From contig NZ_CP090978.1 of assembly GCF_021513275.1 (NCBI RefSeq), positions 2,790,001 to 2,854,000 on the forward strand: a stretch of DNA of 64,000 nt, in the 5' to 3' direction. The DNA is from Paenibacillus hexagrammi. Its GTDB lineage: Bacteria; Bacillota; Bacilli; Paenibacillales; NBRC-103111. Below, piece after piece: positions 28,876 to 37,938 of this stretch. A program made the position numbers and the translations under genes. Within the stretch, counting starts at the first letter, position 1; every line of letters starts with the position of its first letter. The notes below the pieces were generated by a model. The model made no database searches, was not told where the DNA came from, and saw only the letters and a list, made by a program, of their open reading frames with translations.

Positions 28876-29352
28876 TTACCGATCTCGTGATCTCCGAAAT
28901 GAAAGGACCATTTGCAAAACAAAAAGAAGAATTCCGATATTGATGGCATAATCAGCCATATTCAGAATGCCCTGTTTGGCATAAAAATGAATAAAATCCG
29001 TTACCTGATTAAATAAAGTACGGTCTATGGCATTTCCAATCGCACCGCCGGCCAAACATGCCGCTCCCACTCGTTCAAGCGGACTATTTAGTAAGCCTCT
29101 GTATAACAGGTATAAGACTATCCCCACAAAGATTATGGCTGCTGGGATGAACCACCGCCCGTAGCCTTGGAATAAGCTAAAAGCCATACCACTGTTCTCA
29201 TAGCGCACGAACTCCAGAACCCCTTTCCAAACGACCAAGGAGTCCCCTTCTTTCAGATGCAGCCGAATCCAAATTTTTGAACACTGATCTGTCAATATTG
29301 CTGCAGCCATCCATATATAAAACTTTTGCACTGAAGCATCCTTTACACTCAC
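28876..29352 (-). CDS. lspA: Signal peptidase II (lipoprotein signal peptidase)
   Basis: A 158-residue inner-membrane aspartyl protease that cleaves prolipoprotein signal peptides after lipidation. It has four helices, the TDQCSK motif in the first helix region, VRYENSGMAFS, and the two catalytic Asp sites in GGAIGNAIDRT and LNMADYAINIG. The usual LspA residues are all present, though NMADYA replaces the common FNxADS. GTG is the probable start. Away from the usual ileS/rluD context, it is probably a second copy; this is inference. Confidence 0.85.
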   Translation of the reverse strand: MSVKDASVQKFYIWMAAAILTDQCSKIWIRLHLKEGDSLVVWKGVLEFVRYENSGMAFSLFQGYGRWFIPAAIIFVGIVLYLLYRGLLNSPLERVGAACLAGGAIGNAIDRTLFNQVTDFIHFYAKQGILNMADYAINIGILLFVLQMVLSFRRSRDR

Positions 29353-29500
29353 AAGCCGTCACTCTTCCTTATTCCATCATAGATTCATAGCTATCCACTA
29401 ACATACTATCATAAAATAAGCTTATAATCATATGTTAGCTAATATTTATGAATTCGATGGCTTGTGCTTCAACAAGTAAGCGGCATATTTGAGAGGATTC

Positions 29501-30510
29501 TCATAGGTTCGATAAAAAGGTCTCCGACAGACCTCCTTTTCTAAAAGAGTACCGTTGGTCTCTCCCATTCATCTCAATAAATTTGACCATCCCGCTCTGA
29601 TCTACTCCCATATCCAAGCCTACATCGGCAAGGTGTGGAACTCTTCGGCTAATATACCGAACTATCTCTAATGAAGCCCGCTCCACAGCAGACACGGTTC
29701 GTTCCACATCGAACCCATTTTCTTTGAACAACACTTCACAGGTTCTCACTCTTCCGCCTTTCGCCACATTGGTAACATGACTCCCCGATGCAGCAACCTT
29801 CCCTACGATCCCTGTTACTTGCCAGTCGCCGGAATCGTCTCTCTGTACGGATACTCTTAAATCAAAGGGCCTTCCTTTATAAGTAGCAAGCGGAATCGTC
29901 TGCTGAATGTAATAGGATTGCCGTCCGACCTTCTGATGCACATAGGCGAGCGTTTGACGTAAGGTTCTTTTGAGCGGTTTTCCTTTTTGCCGTGTATGTG
30001 CCAACGGCCGTCTAGGCATTGCTTGATTTGGATGATTCCCTCTCCCACGCTACTGTTCGTCGGCTTGATATATAGAGACGTGTAAGCCCGCATAGCTCTA
30101 GCCAGATTTCTCGGGCTATAACTCAGTGATACCGGTAAATAATCACGCAGTTGTGATTTCCGAATTAACATCCGGTGAATGTCATGCTTATCGAATCGAT
30201 TCACACGGTTAAAGATCGTGTGGGATTTGGCAAGGAGCCTCATCTTCCGTTTGCTGGCTGGGGATAGCGCTAAAGCTCGATTATGAATGACTCGGGGCAC
30301 TTTGCCGTGCACCAATCGATATTTTCCGCCGATCCGTTTATAACCTTTTGCTTGATTGCCTCTAATTTGATCCAATGTCAGATAAAAGGATTGTAAACCA
30401 AGCTTTTTTGCAGCTTTATTGTACAGTGATAATCGTTCATTGCCCGTCTTCCCCTGCGGTATGCCGCGGAATGTATCGCGGTCGAACAGAATGCCTATCC
30501 GATGTCCCAT
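29501..30510 (-). CDS. YheC/YheD family spore coat-associated protein (frameshifted)
   Basis: An ATP-grasp fold protein related to B. subtilis YheC/YheD, which are linked to the endospore coat. The N-terminal half starts HRIGILFDRDTF and reaches YIKPTNSSVGEGI; the C-terminal half holds ATYKGRPFDLRV, VGLDMGVDQSG and FIEMNGRDQR, the nucleotide-site strands. The frame breaks in the A run complementary to 29984-29988; one more A joins HIHGKKGKPLKRT and gives a continuous 336-residue protein. A start at 30510 is supported by AAGGGTGA. Predicted coat or peptide-ligase role by family only. Confidence 0.87.
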
Positions 30511-30679
30511 GCACAGATCACCCTTCACCAGTTATCAGTACCACATCGTATTCAATTGTAGGAATTTACAACACGGCACTCACCCGATACATAGTGAAAA
30601 TTAGAACATCTCATCCTCACAGGTTCGAAGAATGTTTCTGAGTTATTTGGGCAAAAGTAATGCAGGAGGTGGTTGTCCC

Positions 30680-30886
30680 TTGGAAAACAGTCAGTCGCAA
30701 GAAGTGACCCCGGTTCCAATCTGGAAATGTAAAAATACCGAGTGCAAGGCTTGGGTTCGAGAAGAGCTGGCATCCTCGTCTACACCGGAGTGTCCCATGT
30801 GCAAAGGGCCGATGATCCGAAGCATCAAACATTTGCCCAAATTGGTTAAAAAGCACAAGACCAACAGAAAAAAAACCGGGGAGTAA
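30680..30886 (+). CDS. YdjO-like small zinc-ribbon protein
   Basis: A 68-residue protein with two zinc-binding pairs, IWKCKNTEC and CPMCKGPM, and a basic tail KLVKKHKTNRKK, resembling the cold-inducible YdjO family. The TTG at 30680 is preferred because GGAGGTGG lies seven bases before it; a longer frame from 30632 adds residues without family match. The stop codon lies inside the loop of a terminator hairpin. The role is not known; cold induction is known only for the B. subtilis relative. Confidence 0.78.
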   Translation: MENSQSQEVTPVPIWKCKNTECKAWVREELASSSTPECPMCKGPMIRSIKHLPKLVKKHKTNRKKTGE

Positions 30887-30892
30887 TCCCCG
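30868..30892 (-). terminator. Terminator of the HPr-like gene
   Basis: CGGGGA (30877-30882) pairs with TCCCCG (30887-30892), with an eight-T tail on the minus strand. Two bases separate it from the HPr-like stop codon. Confidence 0.85.
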
Positions 30893-30893
30893 A

Positions 30894-31154
30894 TTATCTG
30901 CTTTCAAACCAATCATATATATAATGAAGCGCTTCCTCTTCATCCTTGCCCTTCGTGATTAAACGTATCGTCGTCCCCTCCTTGATGGGAACAAGCAGCA
31001 TCCCCAGCACGCTTTTCATGTCGACAATATGCTCGGTGTGACCCTCCGTATAGACGAGTGTGATTTCTGACATAAAATGGGATGACTTTGCGGAAATCTC
31101 CGTCAGATCTTTGCGCTCCATATGGGAACGAATCGTAAACTCATGAACTCTCAT
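30894..31154 (-). CDS. HPr-like protein lacking the catalytic histidine
   Basis: An 86-residue protein with the HPr fold pattern. The regulatory-serine segment is kept as DMKSVLGMLLVPIKEG (Ser46-equivalent next to Lys), and the end is TKGKDEEEALHYI. The active-site stretch of real HPr (histidine 15 and arginine 17) is replaced: the aligned segment reads MERKDLTEIS. It therefore cannot take phosphate from EI and resembles Crh in keeping only the serine branch. A role in carbon signalling through HPr kinase/CcpA is inference; it could also be a structural relic. It stands alone with its own terminator. Confidence 0.78.
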   Translation of the reverse strand: MRVHEFTIRSHMERKDLTEISAKSSHFMSEITLVYTEGHTEHIVDMKSVLGMLLVPIKEGTTIRLITKGKDEEEALHYIYDWFESR

Positions 31155-31295
31155 TTCCTATCAACCTGCGCCTTTCCCCAGTTAATTTCAAGATGATTAC
31201 ATACATAAAAATAGACTTAACAGAGAAATAATACAAGAGATAAATACATCTCCATACCCTGCATAGACAATCTCAACCAGAGGAGTGAAGCTACT

Positions 31296-32068
31296 TTGTT
31301 ACAACGGATCTGTATGCTGCTGCTGGCATCGATTTTGATCTTTGGTCCTGCAGCAACTCTACACGCCGACAGCGCCTTTCATTTCGGTTTCAAGAAAAGC
31401 AAGAACGGATCATTGCCATCGATCGACGAGGAGGGCTTTAAACCGCTTCTTCAAAAATACGGAGCTATCTTCACCGGAGACACTTCGCAAAAGGAACTTT
31501 ATCTTACATTTGACAACGGATACGAAAACGGCTATACCTCGCATATTCTGGACGTGTTAAAGGAAAAACAGGTTCCGGCTATCTTCTTCGTGACTGGTCA
31601 CTATGTGGAGACGCAAACCGATTTACTGAAAAGAATGGCGGACGAAGGGCATATCATTGGAAATCATTCCTGGAGCCATCCAGATATGAGCCAAATATCC
31701 GCTGATCAAATCCGCAAAGAACTAGATAAAGTGAAAGCCGCAGTTCTCGCAAAAACCAGTCAGAAAGAGATGAAATATCTCCGGACCCCGCGCGGAATTT
31801 TTAATGACCGAAGCTTATCCGTAAGCAAAGAGATGGGGTATACGAACGTCTTCTGGTCCAGCGCTTATAGGGATTGGGAGCCAAAAAATCAAAAAGGCTG
31901 GAAATATGCCTATGACAATGTCATGGCACAGCTGCATCCGGTTCAGTCATACTTCTGCACTCCGTTTCCAAGGATAATTCAGACGCTCTGGCCAAGATCA
32001 TCGACGATGCCCGCCAAAAAGGATACGTTTTCAAAAGTTTGGATCAGATGACGGTCCACACACCTTAA
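31296..32068 (+). CDS. pdaA: PdaA-type N-acetylmuramic acid deacetylase (frameshifted near C-terminus)
   Basis: A NodB-fold deacetylase with the PdaA variant motif 1, TFDNGYENGYTSHIL, where the second Asp of TFDDG is Asn, and the HIIGNHSWSHPDMSQ metal-binding histidines. The PdaA group makes muramic-delta-lactam in the spore cortex, needed for germination. A signal peptide (about 1-24) is present. The frame breaks at 31939-31941: GG should be GGG, giving LHPGSVILLHSVSKDN and a stop at 32066-32068 (257 residues, near the 263 of B. subtilis PdaA). TTG start with AGGAG ten bases upstream. Confidence 0.88.
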
Positions 32069-32187
32069 TACAAGATCGCCTTCCGGTATATAAATATATA
32101 CCATCTTTAACAGATCTTTACCATAACAAAATAAAGATCAACCGGGCTATATCCGGTTGATCTTATAGACTATTGATACAAGTACAT

Positions 32188-32212
32188 GTAGGGCTCAGTA
32201 GTTTTCGGAGAA
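32188..32212. repeat. 25-base intergenic repeat, copy 1
   Basis: Matches 22 of 25 bases with 53863-53887 (shared core CTCAGTARTTTTCGGAGAA). It lies two bases beyond the DUF6171 stop codon. Function is unknown. Confidence 0.6.
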
Positions 32213-32213
32213 G

Positions 32214-32492
32214 CTACCATTTGGGTTGATACGGAAACGGACAAGCTGCCGACAGAAGCTTGGCCTTAATCGCTACCAAACACCCACAATAACGGCAGGT
32301 TGTACCATACTGCAAACCTTGACAGCCGTGACATTGCCCCATACGTCTTTCAAACTCTTCCTCAGTAACCACAGCCATTTGGTCCTGCTCGAAGTGAAGC
32401 TTCTGTAGCAGTGCAATTTCCTCTTCGGACAGCACGACACTTGCCGAACATCCTTTACATGTCTCTTCTCGCTCAGGAGTGAATTCGCTCAT
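32214..32492 (-). CDS. DUF6171 small cysteine-rich protein
   Basis: A 92-residue protein with four cysteine pairs, CKGC, CHGC, CRYCGC and a final Cys in AACPFP, arranged like a zinc-ribbon. The pattern MGQCHGCQGLQYGTTCRYCGCLV and the end CPFPYQPKW identify the DUF6171 group. Its GGAGG binding site overlaps the last codons of the GH51 gene, whose stop lies three bases upstream of this ATG, so the two are translationally coupled. The role is unknown. Confidence 0.8.
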   Translation of the reverse strand: MSEFTPEREETCKGCSASVVLSEEEIALLQKLHFEQDQMAVVTEEEFERRMGQCHGCQGLQYGTTCRYCGCLVAIKAKLLSAACPFPYQPKW

Positions 32493-32495
32493 AAA

Positions 32496-33976
32496 CTACG
32501 CCTCCAAGGCAAGCACAACCACGGACGCTGGAGGAATATGCACGGTAAGTTGTTGATCTTGAATCGTCCAGGCATCAAAGGAGATCGGCTTGACAGCATC
32601 CTGATCTGCAAACGTATTATGTGCATGTAATTGATCTCCTTGAAGGATCGTTCCTCTTACGATATTCCAATTAAACCCGACTAGCGTACTTGAGATTTCC
32701 GCTGATTGATCATGGCTTAAATTACAGATCGATATATGAAGTTTACCTTCTGCATTCATGGACGAAGACACGCTTATTTGCGAAATGCTTTCCTCACCCA
32801 TCACATAGTCGGGACTGACGAATTCGACTGGGACAAGTTCCGCATCTTGATGAACTTTAAACATATCGAACACGTGATACGTTGGTGTAAGCAGCATTTT
32901 CTCACCTTCTGTCAAAATAAGCGCTTGCAGCACGTTCACGATTTGAGCAATATTCGTCATCTGGACTCGATCGCAATGCTGATGAAAGAGATTCAGGTTA
33001 ATTCCGGCCACAAGCGCATCTCGCAATGTGTTTTGCTGATACAAAAATCCGGGATTCGTACCCGGCTCCACATCGTACCAAGTTCCCCATTCATCGATAA
33101 TCAGTCCCACTTTTTTATCCGGATCGTACTTATCCATGATCTCCGAATGCTTGACGATTAACTCTTCCATGTGCAGCGTCCGTTTCAGGGTAGTAAACCA
33201 CTCCGCCGCGCCAAAATCGGTAGAGGAGCCTTTTTGACTCAATTTCCTGTAGGTAGTGTATAGTAGTGAAGGCTGAGACCGTCCATGAATCGTCCGGCTT
33301 CGCGCATCAGCACTTCGGTCCAATGATAGTCGTCCTGATTGGGTCCGCAGGCAATTTTGTAGATACGGTTGGCCCCGTAGTTACGTACATAGGTGGCATA
33401 GCGGCGGTATTCATCGGCATAATACTCAGGACGCATATTTCCCCCGCAGCCCCAGCTCTCATTACCTACGCCAAAATAGGTCAAAGCCCAAGGCTCCTCC
33501 CTTCCGTTCTCCTTCCTCCAGCCTGCCATCGGCGATTCTCCGTCAAACGTCATATACTCGACCCATTGCTGCATCTCGTACACGGTACCGCTGCCCACAT
33601 TGCCACAGATGTACGGCTCAGCTCCAAGCAACTCGCACAGCCTCATAAATTCATGAGTGCCGAAGTGGTTGTTTTCTTCTACTCCGCCCCAATGTGTATT
33701 AATCATCCGAGGACGGTTGTCTGCCGGACCCACTCCATCCTTCCAATGATATTCGTCAGCAAAGCAGCCCCCCGGCCAGCGCAAGACTGGAATGGAAATC
33801 CGTTTAAGCGCTTCCACCACATCGTTACGAATACCATCGGTGTTAGGAATCGGAGAATCCTTTCCCACCCATAAGCCCTCATAAATACATCTGCCCAAGT
33901 GCTCGGAAAAATGACCGTAAATGTTTTTGTTAATCTTTCCCTTTCTCTCATCGACTCGAATTGTCATTGTAACCAT
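32496..33976 (-). CDS. abfA: GH51 alpha-L-arabinofuranosidase (frameshifted)
   Basis: An intracellular GH51 enzyme releasing L-arabinose from arabino-oligosaccharides. The N-terminal part has [16 protein letters not shown], the [12 protein letters not shown] strand and the acid/base Glu in [11 protein letters not shown]; the nucleophile Glu is in [11 protein letters not shown], and [17 protein letters not shown] follows. The frame stops at 33239 in AATTGAGT; one restored G (TGG) joins LPTGNW to [14 protein letters not shown] and gives 493 residues, the usual family length. GGAGG eight bases before the ATG at 33976 sets the start. No signal peptide. It works downstream of the secreted GH127-like enzyme in arabinan use. 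Confidence 0.92.
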
Positions 33977-33999
33977 CGCCATAACCTCCGCTAATCTGA

Positions 34000-34015
34000 T
34001 TAACAAATTTGTTAA
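34000..34015. promoter_or_regulatory. Perfect 16-base palindrome before the GH51 gene
   Basis: TTAACAAATTTGTTAA lies 24 bases upstream of the GH51 start codon, in an AT-rich leader. It differs from the AraR sites at 52.6 kb, so if it is an operator it may bind another sugar regulator. Confidence 0.5.
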
Positions 34016-34170
34016 TAATAACATTAAACATTAACTTAATTATTATCTTATAGGTATGTGAGTCATTTGGCAACCATCATATAACGCTCGTGCATAGTTT
34101 CGGGAAGCAACTTTATATTTGGAATTCACGTCTACTATACTGGAGAATGTTCAGGAGGAGGACGAATGGA

Positions 34171-35226
34171 ATGAAAAAACATGTACTATCTATGACGGTA
34201 TCGCTGCTTTTGATATCCTGTCTGCAATCCTCACTTGTCAATGCTAAGGAAGCAGCAGTGTCGCAACCACAAGTGAGTGTAAGTACAACTGATGAATTTG
34301 TCACCTTACAGACAACAACACCTTTGTTTAGCTCACCCGATGCTGGTCAGCATGTTGTTGCTCTACTAGCACCACAAGTCGTTCAAGGACTCGCAACGAT
34401 GGATCATGAATGGTATCAGGTACATACATGGTTGGGGCCGTTATGGGTCAATCCGAAGGTAAGCTACCCAATTGATGTCAGACAAGAAGAATTGGAGCTG
34501 AAGTTAACGAAGCCTGCTATCGTCTATGAGCATCCCAACCAGGGAGCTCGTAAATTAGGAACATTAGCACCGCAGAACGTATCCGTATTTGAACGCGGCA
34601 GCGGTTGGTACCATATACATAGCGATTGGCTTGGTGATTCCTGGGTGTACGCCCCTGATCCTGCCGCAGACCCCGCTACATATACGCCACCAGTTAGTGT
34701 GGAAGCTACGCCGGTTACCGACGCGAGTTGGAGTGAACATCAATATGAATTCGGAGCAGGATGGCGGGGCTTTCCGTTCGCAACGGAAATCTATGCAGCT
34801 GGTAGCAACGAAGAGTCTACGCCTTCAGATATGATTTCATTCGGCAGTGATGTCAAGGTCGAATTCAAAATTGCCAATGCAAGCGAAGATGCTTTGACTT
34901 TATCTGATTCCACTAAGATCCAAGTTGACATTAAACGGGTCGATGATGGAGACCCGGGGAAATGGACTCCAGTATGGTCCGGTGTGCTCCCTTCTTTGCA
35001 AGCGGCATTCCCAAAGAGGGATTCACATATTACAAGCCGGGAGTTAACGTTCCACTGGGATCAAAAGGATAGTAACGGCAAGCAGGTTCCTTTCGGCAAG
35101 TACCGTGTAGAACTCAAGACTCCATTCGACATCGACTATACGAATAACCGCACATCCGAGCAGCTGCAGCAAGTCACGGAAACCCACATGCGATCGGCGA
35201 TGTGGATGACAATTGCAGCCCCTTAA
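34171..35226 (+). CDS. Exported protein with two SH3-like repeats and a BsuPI-like domain
   Basis: A 351-residue exported protein. The signal peptide MKKHVLSMTVSLLLISCLQS (with a lipobox-like Cys, though the following residue is Gln) is followed by two SH3b-like repeats, each with a WYQVHTWLGPLWV or WYHIHSDWLGDSWVY core, and a C-terminal beta domain (about 230-345) with PVWSGVLPSL, FHWDQKDSNGK and FGKYRVEL, similar to BsuPI-type proteinase inhibitor domains. AGGAGGAG ten bases before the ATG at 34171 sets the start. It probably sits at the cell wall; ligand unknown. Confidence 0.78.
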   Translation: MKKHVLSMTVSLLLISCLQSSLVNAKEAAVSQPQVSVSTTDEFVTLQTTTPLFSSPDAGQHVVALLAPQVVQGLATMDHEWYQVHTWLGPLWVNPKVSYPIDVRQEELELKLTKPAIVYEHPNQGARKLGTLAPQNVSVFERGSGWYHIHSDWLGDSWVYAPDPAADPATYTPPVSVEATPVTDASWSEHQYEFGAGWRGFPFATEIYAAGSNEESTPSDMISFGSDVKVEFKIANASEDALTLSDSTKIQVDIKRVDDGDPGKWTPVWSGVLPSLQAAFPKRDSHITSRELTFHWDQKDSNGKQVPFGKYRVELKTPFDIDYTNNRTSEQLQQVTETHMRSAMWMTIAAP

Positions 35227-35411
35227 ATAAGCTCTGTTTACTTCTAACGATTAGCTGATTAGCTTCGAGGCCGATTCAGGTATTTGGCGGGCAGGAAGTC
35301 CCCCAATTCAATAATGTGAGATAAACGGCTTACTCCGTCCTTTAAAGACGAGTACGTTTATAATACATATAAGCCGAATTATGGAGTGAAACTTATAAAT
35401 TCTTATATTTC

Positions 35412-35452
35412 AAAAAAATACCCGGCAGCCTATTGACGGCTTACCGGGTATT
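35412..35452 (-). terminator. Terminator after mqnD
   Basis: AATACCCGG (35417-35425) pairs with CCGGGTATT (35444-35452), plus an inner GCC/GGC. A seven-T tail follows on the minus strand, four bases after the mqnD stop. Confidence 0.88.
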
Positions 35453-35456
35453 GCGT

Positions 35457-36318
35457 TTATCGATGCACCTGCTGTAGCTTTAAGGCCTCCAGATCAAATT
35501 GGGGCACAAGGCCTTCCTCCGCCGCTCTTCCGAGCAGAGCTTGGATGGCGGCATAACCGCTCTCGCCTAAATCTGCTGTAAACTCATTCACATACAGATT
35601 AATGTGAGCCTGAGCCACTTCCTTCGAAAGCTCCTGCGCGTGACTCATGACATATTCGCCGGACTTCTCGGGATGAGCCCATGCATATTCGACCGATTGG
35701 CGAATCCATTGCGAAATCGTTGTCAAATCCAGGGATTTACGTGCAATAATCGCTCCGAGTGGAATAGGGAGTCTCGTATCCTCCTCCCACCAGCTGCCCA
35801 GATCTCTGACTAATTGCAATCCATAAGTAGGATAGGTGAATCGAGCTTCGTGAATGACAAGACCTGCGTCGATCTGTCCATCTCTCACCGCTGGCATGAT
35901 TTCATGAAACGGCATGACAACAATCTCGCCCACGCCGCCGGGGACATGCTTCGCAGCCCACAACCGGAATAGCAAGTAAGCAGTTGAGCGTTCGCTTGGA
36001 ACAGCTACACGCTTGCCGCTCAGCCAGGACGTCTGGTCTGCGGCGCCTTCCGCTCCCGGTGCCGACAGCACGAGCGGGCCGCAGCCTCTGCCGAGCGCGC
36101 CTCCGCATGGCAGCAGTGCATAATCGTCTAGCACCCACGGCAGCGCGGCGTAAGAGATCTTCATAATCTCCGGACCTTCCCCACGGGCAGCCCATCCGTT
36201 CGTAATATCAATATCTGCATAGGTAACCTCAAGCTCAGGGCGCCCCCTCTATCAAGCCGTGCGCCCAAGCATGAAAGACAAATGTATCGTTGGGACAAGG
36301 TGAATAAGCAATTCTCAT
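35457..36318 (-). CDS. mqnD: 1,4-dihydroxy-6-naphthoate synthase MqnD (frameshifted)
   Basis: The last dedicated step of the early futalosine menaquinone pathway, converting cyclic dehypoxanthinylfutalosine to 1,4-dihydroxy-6-naphthoate. RIAYSPCPNDTFVFHAWAHG opens the protein, TYADIDITNGWA and MKISYAALPWVLDDYALLPC follow, then GRGCGPLVL. The frame breaks near 36238-36240 with one extra base (CCC for CC): removing it gives GAPELEVTYADIDIT and 286 residues, the expected size. GGAGG precedes the ATG at 36318, which overlaps the mqnB stop by one base. It is likely an essential gene, so the shift is probably a sequence error. Confidence 0.92.
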
Positions 36319-36977
36319 TATCGTACCTCCCGAAAAACTGAACTTGCCGCTTCAAGTGCTGTTAATGCACTGCCGATTCGCCATGCGGAACGGTCTCGCG
36401 GACCAATGGTATTGGAAATTGCGCGAAACTCCATGAATGGAATACCCCGCATTTGGGCCGCAACACCTGCTCCATAGCCCTCCATCGCCTCCGCCACGGC
36501 TCCAGGCACGCGACGAAGCAGCTCCTCAGCTTTTGCTGCAGAGCCTGTAACCGTCGTGACCGTGAGAACAGGCCCTGTTACGACCGGCAACCCCACCTCC
36601 TGCAGCTGCTGAGCGATGCTTGAAGCAAGTCCGACCTCAACGGGAACGCGTGCCGAGCCAAAGCCCAGCTCGTCCAGACTGACGAAGCCTTCCGGCGTCT
36701 CTGCGCCGAGATCGGCGGCAATCACCTCGCTCGCCATCACGATTGAGCCGATCTCCGCCTTGCCGGCAAAGCCGCCCGCGATGCCGGTCATCACGACCAT
36801 ACCGTAATCGGCTTTGCTCAGTGCCGCTGCCGTATTGGCTGCCGCGGCTGCCGCACCTACCCCGACGACGACTACGTCGACGTTCGTCAATGGTCCGGTG
36901 CCCCGAAGGACGGCTTCCTTTTCAGCCTCAACTGCTGTTACTACAAGGACTCGTTGTGTTGGTGTTATACTTTCCAT
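36318..36977 (-). CDS. mqnB: Futalosine hydrolase MqnB
   Basis: A 219-residue nucleoside phosphorylase-fold enzyme that removes hypoxanthine from futalosine. RVLVVTAVEAEKEAVL at the start, the central VVVVGVGAAAAAANTAAALS and MTGIAGGFAGKAEIGSIV stretches, and AEAMEGYGAGVAAQMRGI with the conserved Glu are typical of MqnB and related MTA/SAH nucleosidases. It is GC- and Ala-rich relative to neighbours. One base of overlap with mqnD makes them an operon; a kinase-like gene lies 25 bases upstream. This marks futalosine rather than classical menaquinone synthesis. Confidence 0.92.
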   Translation of the reverse strand: MESITPTQRVLVVTAVEAEKEAVLRGTGPLTNVDVVVVGVGAAAAAANTAAALSKADYGMVVMTGIAGGFAGKAEIGSIVMASEVIAADLGAETPEGFVSLDELGFGSARVPVEVGLASSIAQQLQEVGLPVVTGPVLTVTTVTGSAAKAEELLRRVPGAVAEAMEGYGAGVAAQMRGIPFMEFRAISNTIGPRDRSAWRIGSALTALEAASSVFREVR

Positions 36978-37002
36978 ACCTAAATCTCCTTCAATAGATA
37001 GC

Positions 37003-37678
37003 TTAAGTTCTCCATCTTCTATATCCTCTGCGGACCCAATTCAGTACGAATTCCGGGAAAGCAATTCGCTGAATCCATGGGTGATAAAAACGCTCATATG
37101 CTTGTTTTAAGTCTTCCCACATCGTACAGGATTCTTCCTTTAAGAAATCCGAAACGTCGACGACGAAACCTCGGCCATCCTTCATCATGACATTTTTTCC
37201 ATGAACATCATGAGGCGTAAGTCCCTTCCCTCTCGCGAAGGCAAGCGCCTCATCCACGTCGAGGATGACTTGCTTAGGAATGGGGACCCCTTTTCGAATA
37301 CAGTCATATAAAGTAATCCCGGATAGTCTCTTCAGGACGAGATAATTTCTCCCCCGCTAACACACACTCGGAGTATGCCGGATGTGTGCCAAGTCGGCGG
37401 TAAACTTCAATTTCATCTTCAAGACCGGCCTGCCGGGAGCGTAAAACCTTCACAACAAACTCAGGGTATTCAGGATGCAGCAATACGGCGGCATAATTAC
37501 CGGCTCCCAGTACTTCCCAAGGCTTCGGCACTCTGTGAACGACAACAGGTTCAAACGGATGTTCACTTTCAATATGGAGTCCAGGAAGCAGCTGTGCCTC
37601 AATCCATGCTTTTGGTGGACTACAATAGCCAGGTGCACCACCATGCTGCATGAACCTTTCGCCATGTTCCATCCGCAT
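37003..37678 (-). CDS. Small kinase-fold protein, RIO/Ser-Thr-like (frameshifted)
   Basis: A 224-residue protein with a minimal kinase fold. LGAGNYAAVLLHPEYPEFVVKVLR provides the Gly-rich loop and the Lys, an acidic EIEVYRR helix follows, then LTPHDVHGKNVM (catalytic Asp and Asn) and FVVDVSDF (the metal Asp). The frame breaks in the five-base C run 37351-37355; removing one base gives VLAGRNYLVLKRLSGITLYDCIRKG across the break. The ATG at 37678 is preferred. It is just upstream of mqnB on the same strand, so it may share its transcript; any functional link to menaquinone is unproven. Confidence 0.75.
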
Positions 37679-37811
37679 GTTTGTAGGTCCTCTCATCTAT
37701 CGCTAGGGTTCAAAAAGTAAGCATTATACTCATCATGACACATGAAATCCCTTATGGTCAAGATTGCTGCATTCCAGGTCCACATTGATGTGCCCTTACT
37801 CTTCGAGCATA

Positions 37812-37866
37812 TTGTCAAATATAGAAAACTGTTATATGATACTTTTGTTATTAGTAATATTTACGT
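37812..37866 (+). promoter_or_regulatory. Promoter with Zur box before the COG0523 gene
   Basis: TTGTCA (37812-37817), 17 bases, TATGAT (37835-37840). TAGTAATATTTACGT at 37852-37866 follows just past the expected start point and matches the B. subtilis Zur core TCGTAATNATTACGA at 11 of 14 defined positions. Zinc repression fits the downstream gene. Confidence 0.75.
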
Positions 37867-37938
37867 TTTAACGGCATGTTTGACTCATGATTCGAATATG
37901 CTTGGTATGAATCATTATTTCTTGGTAGGAGGAGTCCT

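Noticed and set aside
35227..35411. Riboswitch or small RNA between the SH3 protein and mqnD
   Set aside because: A TATAAT-like box and some short repeats are visible, but no known aptamer pattern is recognised.
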